NCBI RefSeq assembly: GCF_030272615.1
Contig: NC_081405.1
Span: forward strand, 475,606,008 to 475,670,007
Direction of reading: 5' to 3'
DNA from: Cryptomeria japonica
Lineage: Eukaryota > Streptophyta > Pinopsida > Cupressales > Cupressaceae
Length of the DNA stretch: 64,000 bases
Part shown: piece after piece, positions 33,875-45,806 of the stretch
How the letters are laid out: each line of letters starts with the position of its first letter
Numbering within the stretch: position 1 is the stretch's first letter
Made by a program: the position numbers and the translations under genes
Notes under the pieces: generated by a model
Databases searched by the model: none
The model's input: only the letters and a program-made list of their open reading frames with translations
What the model was told of the DNA's origin: nothing

Positions 33875-34197
33875 AGAAAAACTGCAAATCTTAAAAACTT
33901 AAAAATAATAAAAAAATGAAAAACAAAAAGCTAAATGAGCTAACCGACGGAGTCGTCAAGCTCTCCTGGAGGTTGTAAGGTACGAAACAGATTAGTTTCA
34001 TAGTGTTGCCTCATGATTTTGGTCATGTTGAGATCAAGGACAACAGCTGGCTCTAACTGGGGAACAAGTTGCACCACTTGAAGCTTGTAAAATCAAGAAC
34101 TCTGAGTGCCTATATCCATTGGGCTATAGAGTCAGGAGATGAAAAAGAAGAAACTATACAAGTTTTACAATAAGTACATCTTCCTTTACATTTCTCT

Positions 34198-35480
34198 TCA
34201 TTGAGTAAAGAGCTTCAAATTTTCTCTACTGTGAGGTAGCGAGAACGGGTTACCATCCGTATATGCAAGTAAGTAGCTATGCTCGCCACATATTTCATGA
34301 ATAGTGAAGGGACCTCTCCATAAGGAGTCAAACTTTCCATGCAAACCTTTTGGTTCCCTCCTCTTGTCCCATAACAAGACTTCATCACCAACTGAGAACT
34401 CATGAGAAGTTGTTTTCTTATCAAATAACATCTTCACTTGGCTTTGGTGTGCGGTAATTCTATTAACCACTTTTGCTCTGGTTTCTTCCAACTGAGAAAG
34501 AAACATAATCCACTTATCAAGTGAATCTTGATAGGTTTCATCTTCAACAACCTTGGCAAGCTTTAATGCTGGAAGTTCCACAGTGATAGGAATCTTGGCA
34601 TTCAACCCATACAAAAGTTGAAAAGGTGACATACTGATCACTCTTTTATGAGTTATATGATCCACCCATAGCGCATCATAAAGAGCTTTATGCCAAGTCT
34701 GTTGTCTCTCATCAACAAGCTTCCTCATAATAGTAACTCGGCCTGACCATTTCCTTGCGGATAATAGTCAAAAGAGTGTGAAAGAGTAATGCCATGATTG
34801 AAGTAAAATTCAATGATCTCATAAGATGAAAAGATGAAGCATTATCAGTTACTATCTTATGAGGAACACCAAACCTTGAAACAATGTTTTCCTTCAAAAA
34901 TTGGCAAACCACCACTGAGGTAGCTTGCTTAGTTGGAATTGCCTCCACCCACTTGATGAAGTAATCTATCACTATGAGAATGTATATGTGACCTGCACTA
35001 GATGTTGAATTGATAGGTCCAATGAAGTCCAATCCCCACTGTTGAAAGGGCTCTTCAATTACAACTAGTTTAAGAGGGAGTACAGCTAGTTTAGGCTTAC
35101 CCACAAATTGCTAACATTGCTCACATTTGCAAACTCAATTGTATGTGTCCTTAAACAATGTCAGCCAATAGTATCTAGCATGCAAGATTTTGTGTGCAGT
35201 GACAGGGGCAGAAAAATGTCCACCACAAGCAAGATCATGAAAAGCTTGAAGTAATCTTACTTGTTGTTTGTCCACACAATACAAGAAATTGTCATCTAGA
35301 CCTTTCTTATACAAACCATTTTCCCATAGGACAAAATTCATTGCTTTAAGCTTCAGGGTTTTCCTTTCACTACGTGATAGGTGTGCAGGACAGTATCCAT
35401 ATGTTAAGAGATATGCCAAGTCAAAATACCACTCAGCAGTGGTGCTGACAAATAGAACCTTGGGAAGATCTTGATTCATA
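34198..35480 (-). pseudogene. Integrase region of the giant element
   Basis: The integrase would insert the cDNA copy into the host genome. On the minus strand, an HHCC-type start (HDLACGGHFSAP...HKILHARYYW, then VCKCEQC) lies at about 35110-35280. The core follows with QQWGLDFIGPI (first Asp at about 35029) and KIVTDNASSF (second Asp at about 34846). The region that should hold the catalytic Glu is frameshifted (about 34760-34810). The C-terminal part (34198-34728, another phase) has HKRVISMSPFQLLYG, VGDEVLLWDKRR and WRGPFTIHEI, the last resembling a GPY/F module. No chromodomain is seen. It is non-functional through two phase changes. Confidence 0.85.
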
Positions 35481-36760
35481 CCTTCATTTTCCAGCACCAC
35501 TTCAGCAATTGATTTGTTGTCAACTATCAACTGACATAGACCTTTTCCATGAACCAAATTAGTGGGCTTGATTTCCATGTCATATTCCTGAATCTTGGCA
35601 ACCCAGTCGCCCCTTTTAGTTCCAAACTCTTGTTGCATCAAAATTGACTTGACAACAGCATCAGGAACAAGAGCGATGACACGTGAATTCAAAATATAAA
35701 ACCTAATATGTTTCACCGCTTTTACCACAGCAAAAGCGTGCTTCTCCATTTTTGAGTAATTCAACTCATGAGCTTTTAGCAAATAACTCATGAATGCAAT
35801 TGGTGATTCCACGCCTTCATTATTTTTCTACATCAATATAGCCAAACAGGTATGATCTGATGCATAGCTATACATGATAAAAGCTTTTGTATAATCAGGG
35901 CATACTAAGACTGGGGTGTTTGCCATGGCCTCCTTGATATGATGGAAAGCTTTCTTTTCTTCAGGATTCCACTTGAAAAGAGAATTTCCTTTCATCACGT
36001 TAACTATGTGACGAGTCTGTTCAGCAAAGTCTGGAATGAATCTTCGCAAGAAATTTACTTTGCTAAAGAAAGAATGGACAACAGTCTTACTTGTTGGCAT
36101 GGAAAGATCATGAATAGCTTTCACTCTTTCAGCATCAATTTTTATACCTTCTTTTGAAACAATATGCCCAAGTAACTTACCTTCGGTAACCCGAAAAATA
36201 GATTTCTTGGGATTGAGGGAAATTCTATGGTGATGACACTTACCCAAAACTTGTTGCAAATGATAGAAATGATCTTGACGTTTCTTAGAATAAACAGTCA
36301 AATCATCCAAATAGACTACAATGAACTTACCAAGGAAACTTCGGAAGGCCAAGTCCATTGCACATTGGAAATTCGCTCCTGCATTTATCCACCCAAAAGG
36401 CATTTTGTGATATGTGAAAGTGCCTCAAGGTGTGGTAAATGAGGTTTTGTGTTGATCTTTTTCAAGAACCTCCACTTGGTTGTAACCCAAAAATCCATCC
36501 AACATGGACATCATCTCTGATCCAGTAACAGCTTGTAGGACATGATCCATGACAGGTAAAGGGTAGTTATCTTTTAAGGATGCCTGGTTCAAATTCTAGA
36601 AATCAACAAATATCTAGATCTCACCATTCTTCTTACGTACAGGTACAATATTGGCTATCTAAGAAGAATGATGAATGGGGAAAATTATCCTTGCTTTCAA
36701 CATCTTTTGAACTTTAGCAAAGATAGTATCAAAGATCTTTGGGTTGTATTGCCTTTGCTT
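35480..36760 (-). pseudogene. Reverse transcriptase and linked RNase H of the giant element
   Basis: This is the Ty3/gypsy-type polymerase that copies the element RNA. The minus-strand frame has VPVRKKNGEI, MLDGFLGYNQ, KMPFGWINAGANFQ, the catalytic YLDD box (36302-36313, context VVYLDDLTVYS), LLGHIVSKEGI and FLRRFIPDFA. RNase H continues in the same phase with HELNYSKMEKHAFAVVKAVK and IQEYDMEIK. The integrase zinc region follows directly, with no second RNase H-like domain between. Several point stops (for example at 36761, 35828, and a cluster at 36404-36660) inactivate it, but the phase is unbroken through this region. Confidence 0.9.
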
Positions 36761-37303
36761 CTAACGGAAAGGTGTGATACCCGACTTTAATGGAATTTCA
36801 TGATAGAGTTCTTTAGGGCAAAAAGACTTTAGATATTCATAGGAGTAGGCCAAGATGTCAACATATTGTTGCAATAATGCAACAGATTTTTGTCTTTCTT
36901 CTTGTGAACAACACTTTCCAATGTTGATCATCTTTGGATTGACTTCAGTCCCGATATTTACTTGCTCATATTCCATTGAGCCTGTAGCTGATTTTTGTTG
37001 CTTTTTTACATAACGGTCATGTTTGTCAAAAAGCTTTTCTAAAGAAACTAGACCCTTGGGGATCTTGTTTCCTTTCAATTACAAAAATTTCTCTCCCATT
37101 TCTGCATCAATACTTTCAATTGCATCCTTTGAAGGGCAGTGACTACCTTCAAAATATAGATCATCAAAACTGTCAGCCGTCTACAAAAAATCAATTACAT
37201 GATGATCATCATTAAACACTTGCCAATGATCATATTTGTCAGCAACACTTGGTCGAAAGACCAATTCAACAATGTATGTTGATCCCAAAAAAATTGTGTG
37301 AGG

Positions 37304-37690
37304 AACCAAAGAGGTTGTTAATACTACTAATGAGTCTGCCTTGTCATTAAATTCATGGGAAACCACATATATATCAAAAGCATCAAATGTCTCTATTAGA
37401 TCCCATACAAGGTTACGATAATCTCGTAGCCTATCGCTCCTTGTCTGATATATGTTCCTAACTTGACAAACTATCAACTTAGCATCTCCTTGAGAAAGTA
37501 AATTTTTAATCCCCTTCCTTTGGGCAACATTCATCCCCAAAAGAAGAGATTCATACTTGGTAGTGTTATTTGTGTTGTCAAACTGCAATTTGAAGGAGAA
37601 AGGGGAGAAATTTCCATTAGGAAAAACTAACACAACATCAGCTCTTGAATCAGTAGAAGAATAGCTGCCATCAAATTCTAGCGTCCAAAC
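37304..37690 (-). pseudogene. Extra RNase H-like domain located between protease and RT
   Basis: The segment VWTLEFDGSYSS, PFSFKLQFDNTNNTTKYESL, LLSQGDAKLIVCQVRN, FNDKADSLVV has the DEDD pattern of the archaeal-type RNase H (aRNH) known from Tat elements: Asp in FDGS, Glu in KYES, Asp in QGDA and Asp in KADS, spaced about 40, 22 and 50 residues. All four acidic residues are present. Angiosperm Tat elements carry this domain after the RT-linked RNase H. Here it lies upstream of RT, in the same phase as protease and RT, and none is present at the usual place. The 37181-38203 stretch that contains it is free of stops. Confidence 0.85.
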
Positions 37691-37999
37691 ATCATCTGGA
37701 CTACCAATGCTGACAGTATCAAAATCAATAATTTCTTGTTGTGAAGTAGAAGATCTTTCTAATTCCGTAACAATAATTTCACAATCAACTGGAACCTCAT
37801 TGAGTGGAATGGCATCTTCAATCTCAGGAACAACCTCTAAACCATCATCAACATGAAGGAAATAATTACCCATACCTAACAACTCAAAAATAATCTGTGC
37901 CCATTGATCATCAGACTTGACAACGGTGTGTTTTGATTCTTTTTCTGGAAGTAACCTTTGGATAACTCCTTTAACAGGAATACGAGCCTTATTCATATC

Positions 38000-38300
38000 C
38001 ATGTTTAACTCACCTCCCACATCTCTATAGAAATTTCTTCCCAACAATAGACCATAGGAAGTTGGCACATCGGCTACCAGTACTGTCATCTTAATCTTCT
38101 TTTCTGGGAATGTAGAAAAAGCAAATTGCGCATCCTTGATCTGACCTATCAAGGGGACTTGCTTGTTATCCATAGAGAAACATCTTCCAAATATTTTGGT
38201 CAAAGTTAAACCAAGGGCATTGGCAACGTTTCACAGCATAACATTATCAGATGCCCCAGAATCGATTACACAGTTACTAAGCTTGTAACCATTTATCAAC
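38000..38300 (-). pseudogene. Aspartic protease of the giant element
   Basis: SNCVIDSGASDNVM gives the catalytic D-S-G-A box (38252-38263). About 65 residues later, SYGLLLGRNFYRD corresponds to the closing ILG element of retropepsins. A single TGA (38228-38230) interrupts the frame; a CGA-to-TGA change would explain it. The upstream stretch (38300-38782) is a Ser/Asn/Lys-rich linker. Confidence 0.8.
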
Positions 38301-38782
38301 AAAGAAATATAGAATGGTTCTATCTTTTCTATAGGAGAAGGGGAAGTCACTAAAGTATTTTGAAGTAAGTTAGACTTGGGAAGATTACTAGGAGTAGTAT
38401 CTTTTTCTTTAACAAACTTGACAAAATGGTTGAATTGATCTGGATTAGATCTCAAAAATTCAACCTTAAACATTTGTATTTTGGTTTTCTTAGCATGGTC
38501 TGAAATATCAAATGACTGAAAAGAATTCATCAAAGATTGATTTGGGTTTTCATTTTGAGAACTTAAAATATTAGGTACACTACTCTTTGATGCAGGTGTA
38601 GAAGAAGTGACAGGTGCAGAAAAATTGACAGCAGTCGAAGAATCACTTAAACTTTTATCCTTTGCGGCGTCCTTTGAGATAGAATTGTCTTTTGTTGGAT
38701 TTGGTATGGGAGTCCCACACTTAGCAATAGAAACTAGCAAACATTGAGGATCCTTGGTTTGAATAGAATCATCACTCTTCAC

Positions 38783-40147
38783 AATGATAGGTGGTTGAGC
38801 TGCCTATGCTTGCGAATGGGTGAATACTACAAAGACATCCCCATCACATGTGTCTAGCATATCAACTTCTTGATATTGCATAAACCTGATATTAGAGTCA
38901 CCAGCCAACTCTGCATCATCTTCTTGATGCAAATTGGTGTCTTCTTCACCAAAAGGGGGAAGATCATTCTATTCAGCTTCATAATAACCTGTAGCTGAAA
39001 ATTGGGGTGGTGCTTCCAATGCAAGCCTCTCTGGAGCGGGAGGCAATTTATTTTGATTATGCATGGCATGATTGGAAGCATTATTTGGATAAGTCCTTCT
39101 TGGAACATCATCATAAGAAGTATTTCCTTGTGAGGAAATTTCCTTCTTAATTGCTAACAACTCATTTGTTCACTTTTGTATCATGGGATCAACAGAATTC
39201 GTTGAAGAAAAAGATGAATCGGCAATTTTATTATTCCTAACCTTGTTAGGATCTCTCCTTATCTTACCAATAAGGATAAGATCATCTTCGACCAATATAG
39301 CCATCTATTGCGCAGCGGCCAAATCTGTAGGATTATTCCTTTGTAAAAGAAATCTCACCTCTGGTAATTGAGTGTTGATAAAGAAGCATTTCAAATTTCC
39401 AATGGTGGGTTGTGAAGCAACTGGAATGCGATTGTGCAATCTGTTGAACTTTTCTATGAACTCACACATAGGTTCTTGGGGTTCTTTTTTCATTTGAGTT
39501 AATTGTGCCAACAGCACGTGATCATCTTCGACAGACTTGAACCTTGATTTAAATAGTGTTCTGAGAGTTTCCCAATTTGTGATACAAGCATTCAGAAGAT
39601 GATAGAACCAATCAACAGTGGCTCCATGCAAAGTCTCAATGAATAATCTCACCGAAACATCTTCATGCTCAACACCTAGGACTCCACATGCAATGTAGAA
39701 GGCAGCAATGTGTTCATCCGGGTTTTGAGAACCATCCCCCAAAAATTTAGGCAAATTTTGTCGCATGCCTTTGGGAAGTTCATGCAAAGGTGTGGTCAAG
39801 TTCAATGGACCAAAAGTAGTACCCCAAGGGCTAGTAGCAGCCATCCTTAATGGATTATATGGTGGTATTACAAAATGACTTGCAAGTGGAACAAATAAGA
39901 CTTGCAAACTTGACGCCTCACTGGGTATGGGAGATCATCGTGCAGAAGCAGGAAAACTTCATGTCTGCTGCAAAGGAGAACGCGTCCATGGAGGTGTCAC
40001 GAAAGGAAAATTATGTTGTTGCATAAACTCAAAAGTAGGATCAACAACTCTCGCTAATCGTTGCCCACGAGTGTAACTTTGATAAGCCAGATTATGATTT
40101 TTGAGAAAATCAGCAAAATGGATATTACAATGAAAAGAGCACTGCAA
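38783..40147 (-). pseudogene. Gag of the giant element
   Basis: On the minus strand 39305-39907 shows the Ty3/gypsy capsid block: NLPKFLGDGSQNPDEHIAAF, RLFIETLHGATVDWFYHL, NWETLRTLFKSRF and EFIEKFNRLHNRIP. The frame extends upstream to about 40147 without a clear ATG before it, and downstream in the same phase as pol, so gag and pol form one frame broken only by point stops (about 39958, 39305 and several around 38800-39180). I see no CCHC zinc knuckle after the capsid block, unlike many gypsy gags. Confidence 0.85.
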
Positions 40148-40177
40148 CCCAAAGGGAAAATACCGGTCGCACGTCGC

Positions 40178-40195
40178 TCCCCAGTAGAGTCGCCA
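40178..40195 (-). promoter_or_regulatory. tRNA-Arg-like primer binding site
   Basis: The minus strand reads TGGCGACTCTACTGGGGA, six bases after the LTR end. As I recall the plant tRNA-Arg(ACG) 3' end, this pairs with it except at two positions. Use of tRNA-Arg fits Tat/Ogre-type elements. Confidence 0.75.
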
Positions 40196-40950
40196 AAAAA
40201 CTGTAGGGTGAATATTTTGTCACTAGCGTACTAATGACCAAATATATGATTCACACACAGCTATGTTGAGAATTTAATCTCTCCTCTCATCAAGGGGAGG
40301 TTCTCTTTGAAATTTCTTCTCTAATTAATAAGAAATTAAAATTTGTGGGTTAGTGTTGGGCATATAACTCTCTTTTTTTAGAGTTAATGTATTCTCCCTC
40401 CACTTTGTTACAATTTTCCTATCACTTTGATACTTAAGGAAATGAACGAATTAATCCAACAAAGTATACCAAGATTTTATAAGCAAGAAGCACAAAGTCT
40501 TTCTTGAATATAACACTAACTTAACTAATTATCACAACGGTAAGGAATTCAATCTGGCAGCTCAAAGTCTTCAAGTATAATTCCTTAATCCTTAAAACTA
40601 CAAGTAATAATAGCAATACAAATCTTACTACTAATCACTTAACAATAGAAAATTTCTCAAATATTAAAGGAGCACAAAGTCTACTTTTACAATTCAAGAG
40701 CTCTTTTACCCAATTAGCAACACCTCCTATATCAAGAAATTCAAGAACATATATAAGTCAGGAACGTAAGAACATCAACTCATATAAACAATTTTTGACA
40801 CAACACAAAGTTTGGGATCAAATAAAATTGCTTTCTTTATTTACTTGATCAAATCTTCACAACAAAAGCTCAAAGTCTTAGTTGAGACAAAAATTCAGCA
40901 GAGTTTTTCTTAGCATAATAAAAGATAAAAAATAAAAATGAGGGTCATCC

Positions 40951-40960
40951 TTATATATAA
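40951..40960 (-). promoter_or_regulatory. TATA box driving the giant element
   Basis: ttatatataa on either strand, with context cttcttatatataaggatg on the minus strand. A start about 30 bp downstream would give an R-U5 leader of about 720 nt before the primer site. Confidence 0.7.
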
Positions 40961-41114
40961 GAAGAGTGGAGAAAAATATGGGCACAGATGACTAATTCAA
41001 CTACACAGTCTCACTTGACTACAACTACAGTAGAAAGAAAATATATAGATGCGGGAAAACTTGTAGCATCTAACAATGCAACTACATGAAAAGAAAATGT
41101 CAAAAAGGGACACT

Positions 41115-44100
41115 TTATTCATCTTTCTCCTCCTCGTTTGATTTGTGGAATTATTCCAACTTAGTCAATATGGCCTCCATCTCTACTTGGTTCAGCATTG
41201 GGGTAGAATCTGTGATTACACGAACATGGGAAATCATATCCTCAGCCTCTACATATTTATTTTTCCCGTCCTTTAGCATAGATGCGAGCACCTCAAAACT
41301 GACTTGGATCTCTAGCAACTTATCAAATGCACCAAGTGAGAAATCCTGTCTTGTGCAGTGATCCATTAAGGAAAGAAATTCTTGCATGATGGCATCACTA
41401 GTAATGAGATTTTGATTGTCATCATTTAGATAACAAGGTAGGTCGGCAATTTTGGCAAAAATGAGATCAATCTCATCATCACCTTCCTTCCTCTCTCAAT
41501 CTAGCTTTGATGTCATCAACCTTATTGTCTCTTTCTTGTGAGAGAATAGTGACAAGATTTGGATATATTTTTCCCTTGAAGGAACCACTTTATTTTCAAT
41601 GAGGGTGTCTATTCTGAAGTCCTCCATTTTGATCCAAAAGATTGTATTCTTCTCAATATCTTCAATCTCCTGAGATAATAAAGTTTTGACACTTTGCATC
41701 TGACTTTGGATCACTTCAAAATCATTCAATAACCCAACTATTGAACTTAGGAGATGAGACCCTTCTGACTTCAGTCGTGCAATCCACTTGTCCACCACTC
41801 GGCCCTTGGCTCCTACTTGTTCAATTTTCTTAAGAGCTTCAGTGTCCATTTAGGATCCTATGGGCTCAACTTCCTGGGAGGATTGTGTAAATTTCATAGG
41901 AACATTAGTTAATTGTTCACATTTTTGTTTTAATTCATTCTTCTCATCCCTCTCTTGATCAAGCCTCTGTAACAAAGAGTTTAAAGTTGTTTGAGAATCT
42001 AGCTTAACACTCTCATGCGTCTCTTCCCCAATCTCCATGGTTTGCATGATGTAATCCTCAGATTGTATATCATCTTTATTCTTATCCGATAATGGTACCA
42101 TGACCTCAGCATACTTTCTTTTAGAAGCTGGGTCTACTAATACCTGAGAGACAGTCTTCAACTTCTTTGTTCCTTTGGGCTTTGGAGGAACCAACTGCTC
42201 AAAATCAAACTCATCAAGAAAAATTACATGTTTCTTCCTCTTAGGAGCTACAACCTCCATCCAAGGTGGTAATTTTGGATTGGCGGGTGGCGTAGTAGCT
42301 TCTTGCTAAGTCTCACTTGGTATTTCAGGAGCAAACTGGCTTGAACTTGCAACAATTGTAGATGTTGTTATTGATATCAATGTTGAAGTATCCAGTGATA
42401 TACCTACTGATGTAGTAACAACTGTTGATGTTGACCCTTCTTCAGTTATGGCCACAGAGGAGAGAGTGGAAGGTGTAGTGGAAATAATTTGAGTACTAAC
42501 CAGACATGGAATTTATGTTATGACCATCGTAGTAGAAATAACTTTAGTGGATAATGCAAAAAATTGTTGAGTAGTCTCTAATTGCGTCATATCCATGCCC
42601 AGGTCCTCATCATTGAATTCCTCTTTCTCTTGATTAGAATCGGAATCGATGGAATGGATAATCACCTCTGAATGAGTTGGTGCATGTGAAGTGGCTGAGA
42701 CATTAACTTCACCAAGATGTGACATTTCTTCAACATGTGCTTCCTCTTGTTGAGGAATTTCACCTTCTTTTGTCTCCTTCTCTTTTTCAGTATTTCTAGC
42801 AGCCTATTGTTCTGGTTCCTTTGAAGTTGTCTCTTGTGCTGCTAAAGATGATTCACCTTTTTTTGACCATTTAATTGTGAACTTCATTTTAGGTCCTTTC
42901 CCCTTAGATTGTGTTGCAGGGGCCAAGGACAGTGCTTGTGGGTCTATTTTTCCCTTGGTTCTTGTTTCAGTCATAGTTGTCTTACAAACCGGACCATCAC
43001 TATTATCATCATCTCCTAAACTAGCAGGAAGTTGTTTCATTCTAAGATTCTTTTTTAGCAACCATGCATTGGTGTTTGCCAAAATGGGAGAAATTCTTTG
43101 AGTGATAGACTTACTCTCCTTTTTTGACCATTGCACTGGTGGAAGTGGATAGTCGGCAATCTTCTTTTCATTATTTGTTGGGTCTATTATGCCATCAGTG
43201 TCTTCCATGGTCATTGGGATATTTTCCAAATCTAAATTTTCAATCTGCTCCAAGGTAAGACGATTGAAATCCATTCTTCTTATGCCTTCCTCATCTTGGC
43301 AATTCGCCCACACATCCTCGAACCTAACAACATGGGTGTAGTTTATTTTGAGCTTATTATTCATGCCACAAAAATCAAAATTAGTTCATGCTTTGAATAA
43401 TGTCATAGTGTTCCATTGCATCTCTTCCTCCATGTTCTTGGCCTTGGAGTTGGTTAAAACTGAGTACCTGCCAATAGATTCTAGGAACTTCAACTCGGTC
43501 CTATGTGCTTGCAATTACCTTTCATGCACATAGATTAGTTGCCAACACAACTCCATGAGAATGAACTTATTAGAAGGATGCTTTGGTAAAATGAAGGGTT
43601 CACCTGAGAAACATCTGATCGGGATGTAAGTGAATGTTGGAAACTGAAGAAAAATGCATCCAAAATGAGACACCTTGTTATATGCAGCCTCTGATAATCT
43701 TTTCTTCTGCAAGCTTTTATCAAACATGCACTTCCACACAGCAAAGAAGGCATCATTGACTCTTCTAAAATGGATACCTTGATTCTTGATCGTGAGTCGA
43801 TCATAGTATTCCCAGATAGGTACTAATCTCCTATCACCTTTGGTAGATAAACCTGGATATTACCTCATAGAAGCGGCTCCATAAACCAGGTAAGAGGTCA
43901 TATAAAATTTCAATGTCACTTTGACTTCTTTCAACTATGTGCAGAGTGCATCATTGATCTGCTCACCCCAATCAATCCTAGTAGCCCCTTTCCTAATTAT
44001 ATTTATGTAATAACAAATCTAGCTTTGAAAGTAATGAGAATCCTTTAAACCCTTCACTCTTGCCAACATGGTAACCATATCATTGCACTCCTCATTGAAG

Positions 44101-44648
44101 TCACTTCTATGGAAATACTTAGGCCATCACGAGGTGGTAGAATTTATAGCAGTAGAAAGTTACACTGTATTGATCCCTTTATTGCATTTGACCTCATTTT
44201 TCTCATAGTACTCCTGAGCATTTTCTTGAGAAATATCGGCTACTTCCTTAGCTGAAGAACCTTTGAAAACACTATCCAAAGTCATGATCACATTTTGATC
44301 ACCATCCCTAACCTATCTTGTATTTGGATCAAAGTGATCCGCTACTGCAAGTATAAAATCTGGATCATGGGATGCAACTAGGAAGGAAGCATATTTATGT
44401 AACTCAGATTTGATCAAGTTTGCTAGGCGGGAAGGAGCTTTTGAAACTCAATCAATAAACTCCTGCATACTGACATGACCAATTTCTATATCTTTGATCT
44501 CCTTGATGTTTGAATCTACTGAACTTTCTGGGTACAGATTCAATTACTTATCATACTTGTACTTCATCTTCTTTGCTGATGTTTTACCTAGTGAAGATTC
44601 CAACTGAATCGAAGAAGGTTTTGATTTGTTGTGAGAGGACGTTGACAT
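41115..44648 (-). pseudogene. U3-encoded ORF, about 1,177 codons, 5' LTR copy
   Basis: ATG 44648 (MSTSSHNKSKPSS) to TAA 41115 is one phase, interrupted only by point stops (for example after YKYDK and at the TAA near 41151). The N-terminal 300 residues look globular (HKYASF, DFVLAVADHFDPNTRQ, RWPKYFYRSDFNEEYS, TRIDWGQQISDALYAQL, FTYIPIRCFSGEPFI). A middle part has RFEDVWANCQDEEGIRRMDF and PLPPVQWSKKESKSI. Then come a Lys/Ser/Thr-rich linker, acidic stretches and a helical C-terminus (EQVGAKGRVVDKWIARLKSEG, LSQEIEDIEKN). No retroviral domain is recognisable. The general plan (globular N-terminus, low-complexity middle, helical C-terminus) resembles ORF2 of the surrounding element, but I see no residue-level match. 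Function unknown. Confidence 0.65.
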
Positions 44649-44827
44649 TTTCAAATGACTACATTCAACACTGAGGATTAGCTTCTTCAATAGTTATCAT
44701 CATCAATAAAACTAAATTTTATCAATCGGATCAAAAAATTAGACTCAGAATAGGCTAGGGAGCAAAACTGTCGAAAATGGCAGGTCAGGGAAAAAAGTTC
44801 GATCTGCACCTTAGGAGTCAAAATTTG

Positions 44828-45806
44828 CACATCGGACTTTAAAGTCGATGTCCAAATTGGGGAAAGTCATCGGTACATCGGACTTTAAAGTCCGATGTGA
44901 AAGTTAGGAAAAATCATTAGCACATTGGACTTTAAGTTCTGATGTGCAGATGTAAATCATTCAAATGACCAGCACATCGGACTTTAAAGTCTGATGTGTT
45001 GGGGAAGGGCAACTGATTGATATGTCAGGTTTTAAAACCTAACATGTCAATCAGATAATCTTCTCTCGCATATCAAACTTTAAAGTCCAATATGTGAGGT
45101 TTACCCTCCTACATATCGAACTTTAAAGTCCGATATGCAGAGAATTATCTCTGTATATCTACCTGCATGTCAGTTTTTAAGACCCGACGTGCAGGCAAGG
45201 GAGGGGGAAAAATAAAATGGATCAAAGGGTGATCAGATGATAAAGTCTGATTTCCCTCAACCCAAAGAGAAGGTTTAAGAGAAATCAAATTTTAATGTCT
45301 GATTGCCCTCCAATAATAGAAAAAATGAATGCCCTTCGAAAACAGAAAAACGAAAGCAAAAGGAAAAGAAAAACTATAAAACAAACAAAATCCCTACCTG
45401 AATCCAGGCGGCTGAAGAAAATCAAGTGACTGGCAATAAATCAAAGTCGAATTCATGAGGAGAGGAGCAGGAGGGTATGCACAGAAGAGAAAACTCAAAA
45501 CAAAAACGAAGAAATAACCACAAAAGATTAATAAATAACCCAAAAATTAGCAATAAATGCGCTCATTAAAGTTAATTGTGCAGTACATGTCAGACTTTAA
45601 AGTACGACATGTAGGATTAAAACCCTTGCAAGTCGGACTTTAAAGTCTGACATGCAAATTTTGACAAATCAACCTACAGGTCGGACTTTAAAGTCCCATC
45701 TATAGGGGAAAACCAAACCTTTTCACATCGGACTTTAAAGTTTGATGTGCAATTCCCTTTGAAAAGAAGGAACCCTGCAGGTTAGACTTTAAAGTCCAAC
45801 CTACAG
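44828..45806. repeat. Array of about 13 co-varying palindromes, 5' LTR copy
   Basis: Units lie near 44828, 44872, 44918, 44970, 45012 (long gttttaaaac core), 45069, 45110, 45163, 45280, 45580, 45627, 45676, 45723 and 45776. Compared with the other LTR, one unit is missing where that LTR has units at 32813 and 32863, and one where it has 33699 and 33742. Point changes are often in one arm only here (for example ctttaaagtcgatgt at 44835), as expected for decay after insertion. Confidence 0.88.

Larger units (their letters stand above)
28039..34045 (-). repeat. 3' LTR of the giant element (6,007 bp)
   Basis: On the minus strand the order is: palindrome array (33874-32813), large U3 reading frame (32634-28952), TATA box (28797-28788), polyadenylation-like aataaa (about 28672-28677), and R-U5 to 28039. 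U3 is therefore about 5.2 kb. It is about 230 bp longer than its partner, partly through about 150 bp missing from the partner opposite 30390-30535 and extra palindrome units here. Confidence 0.88.
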
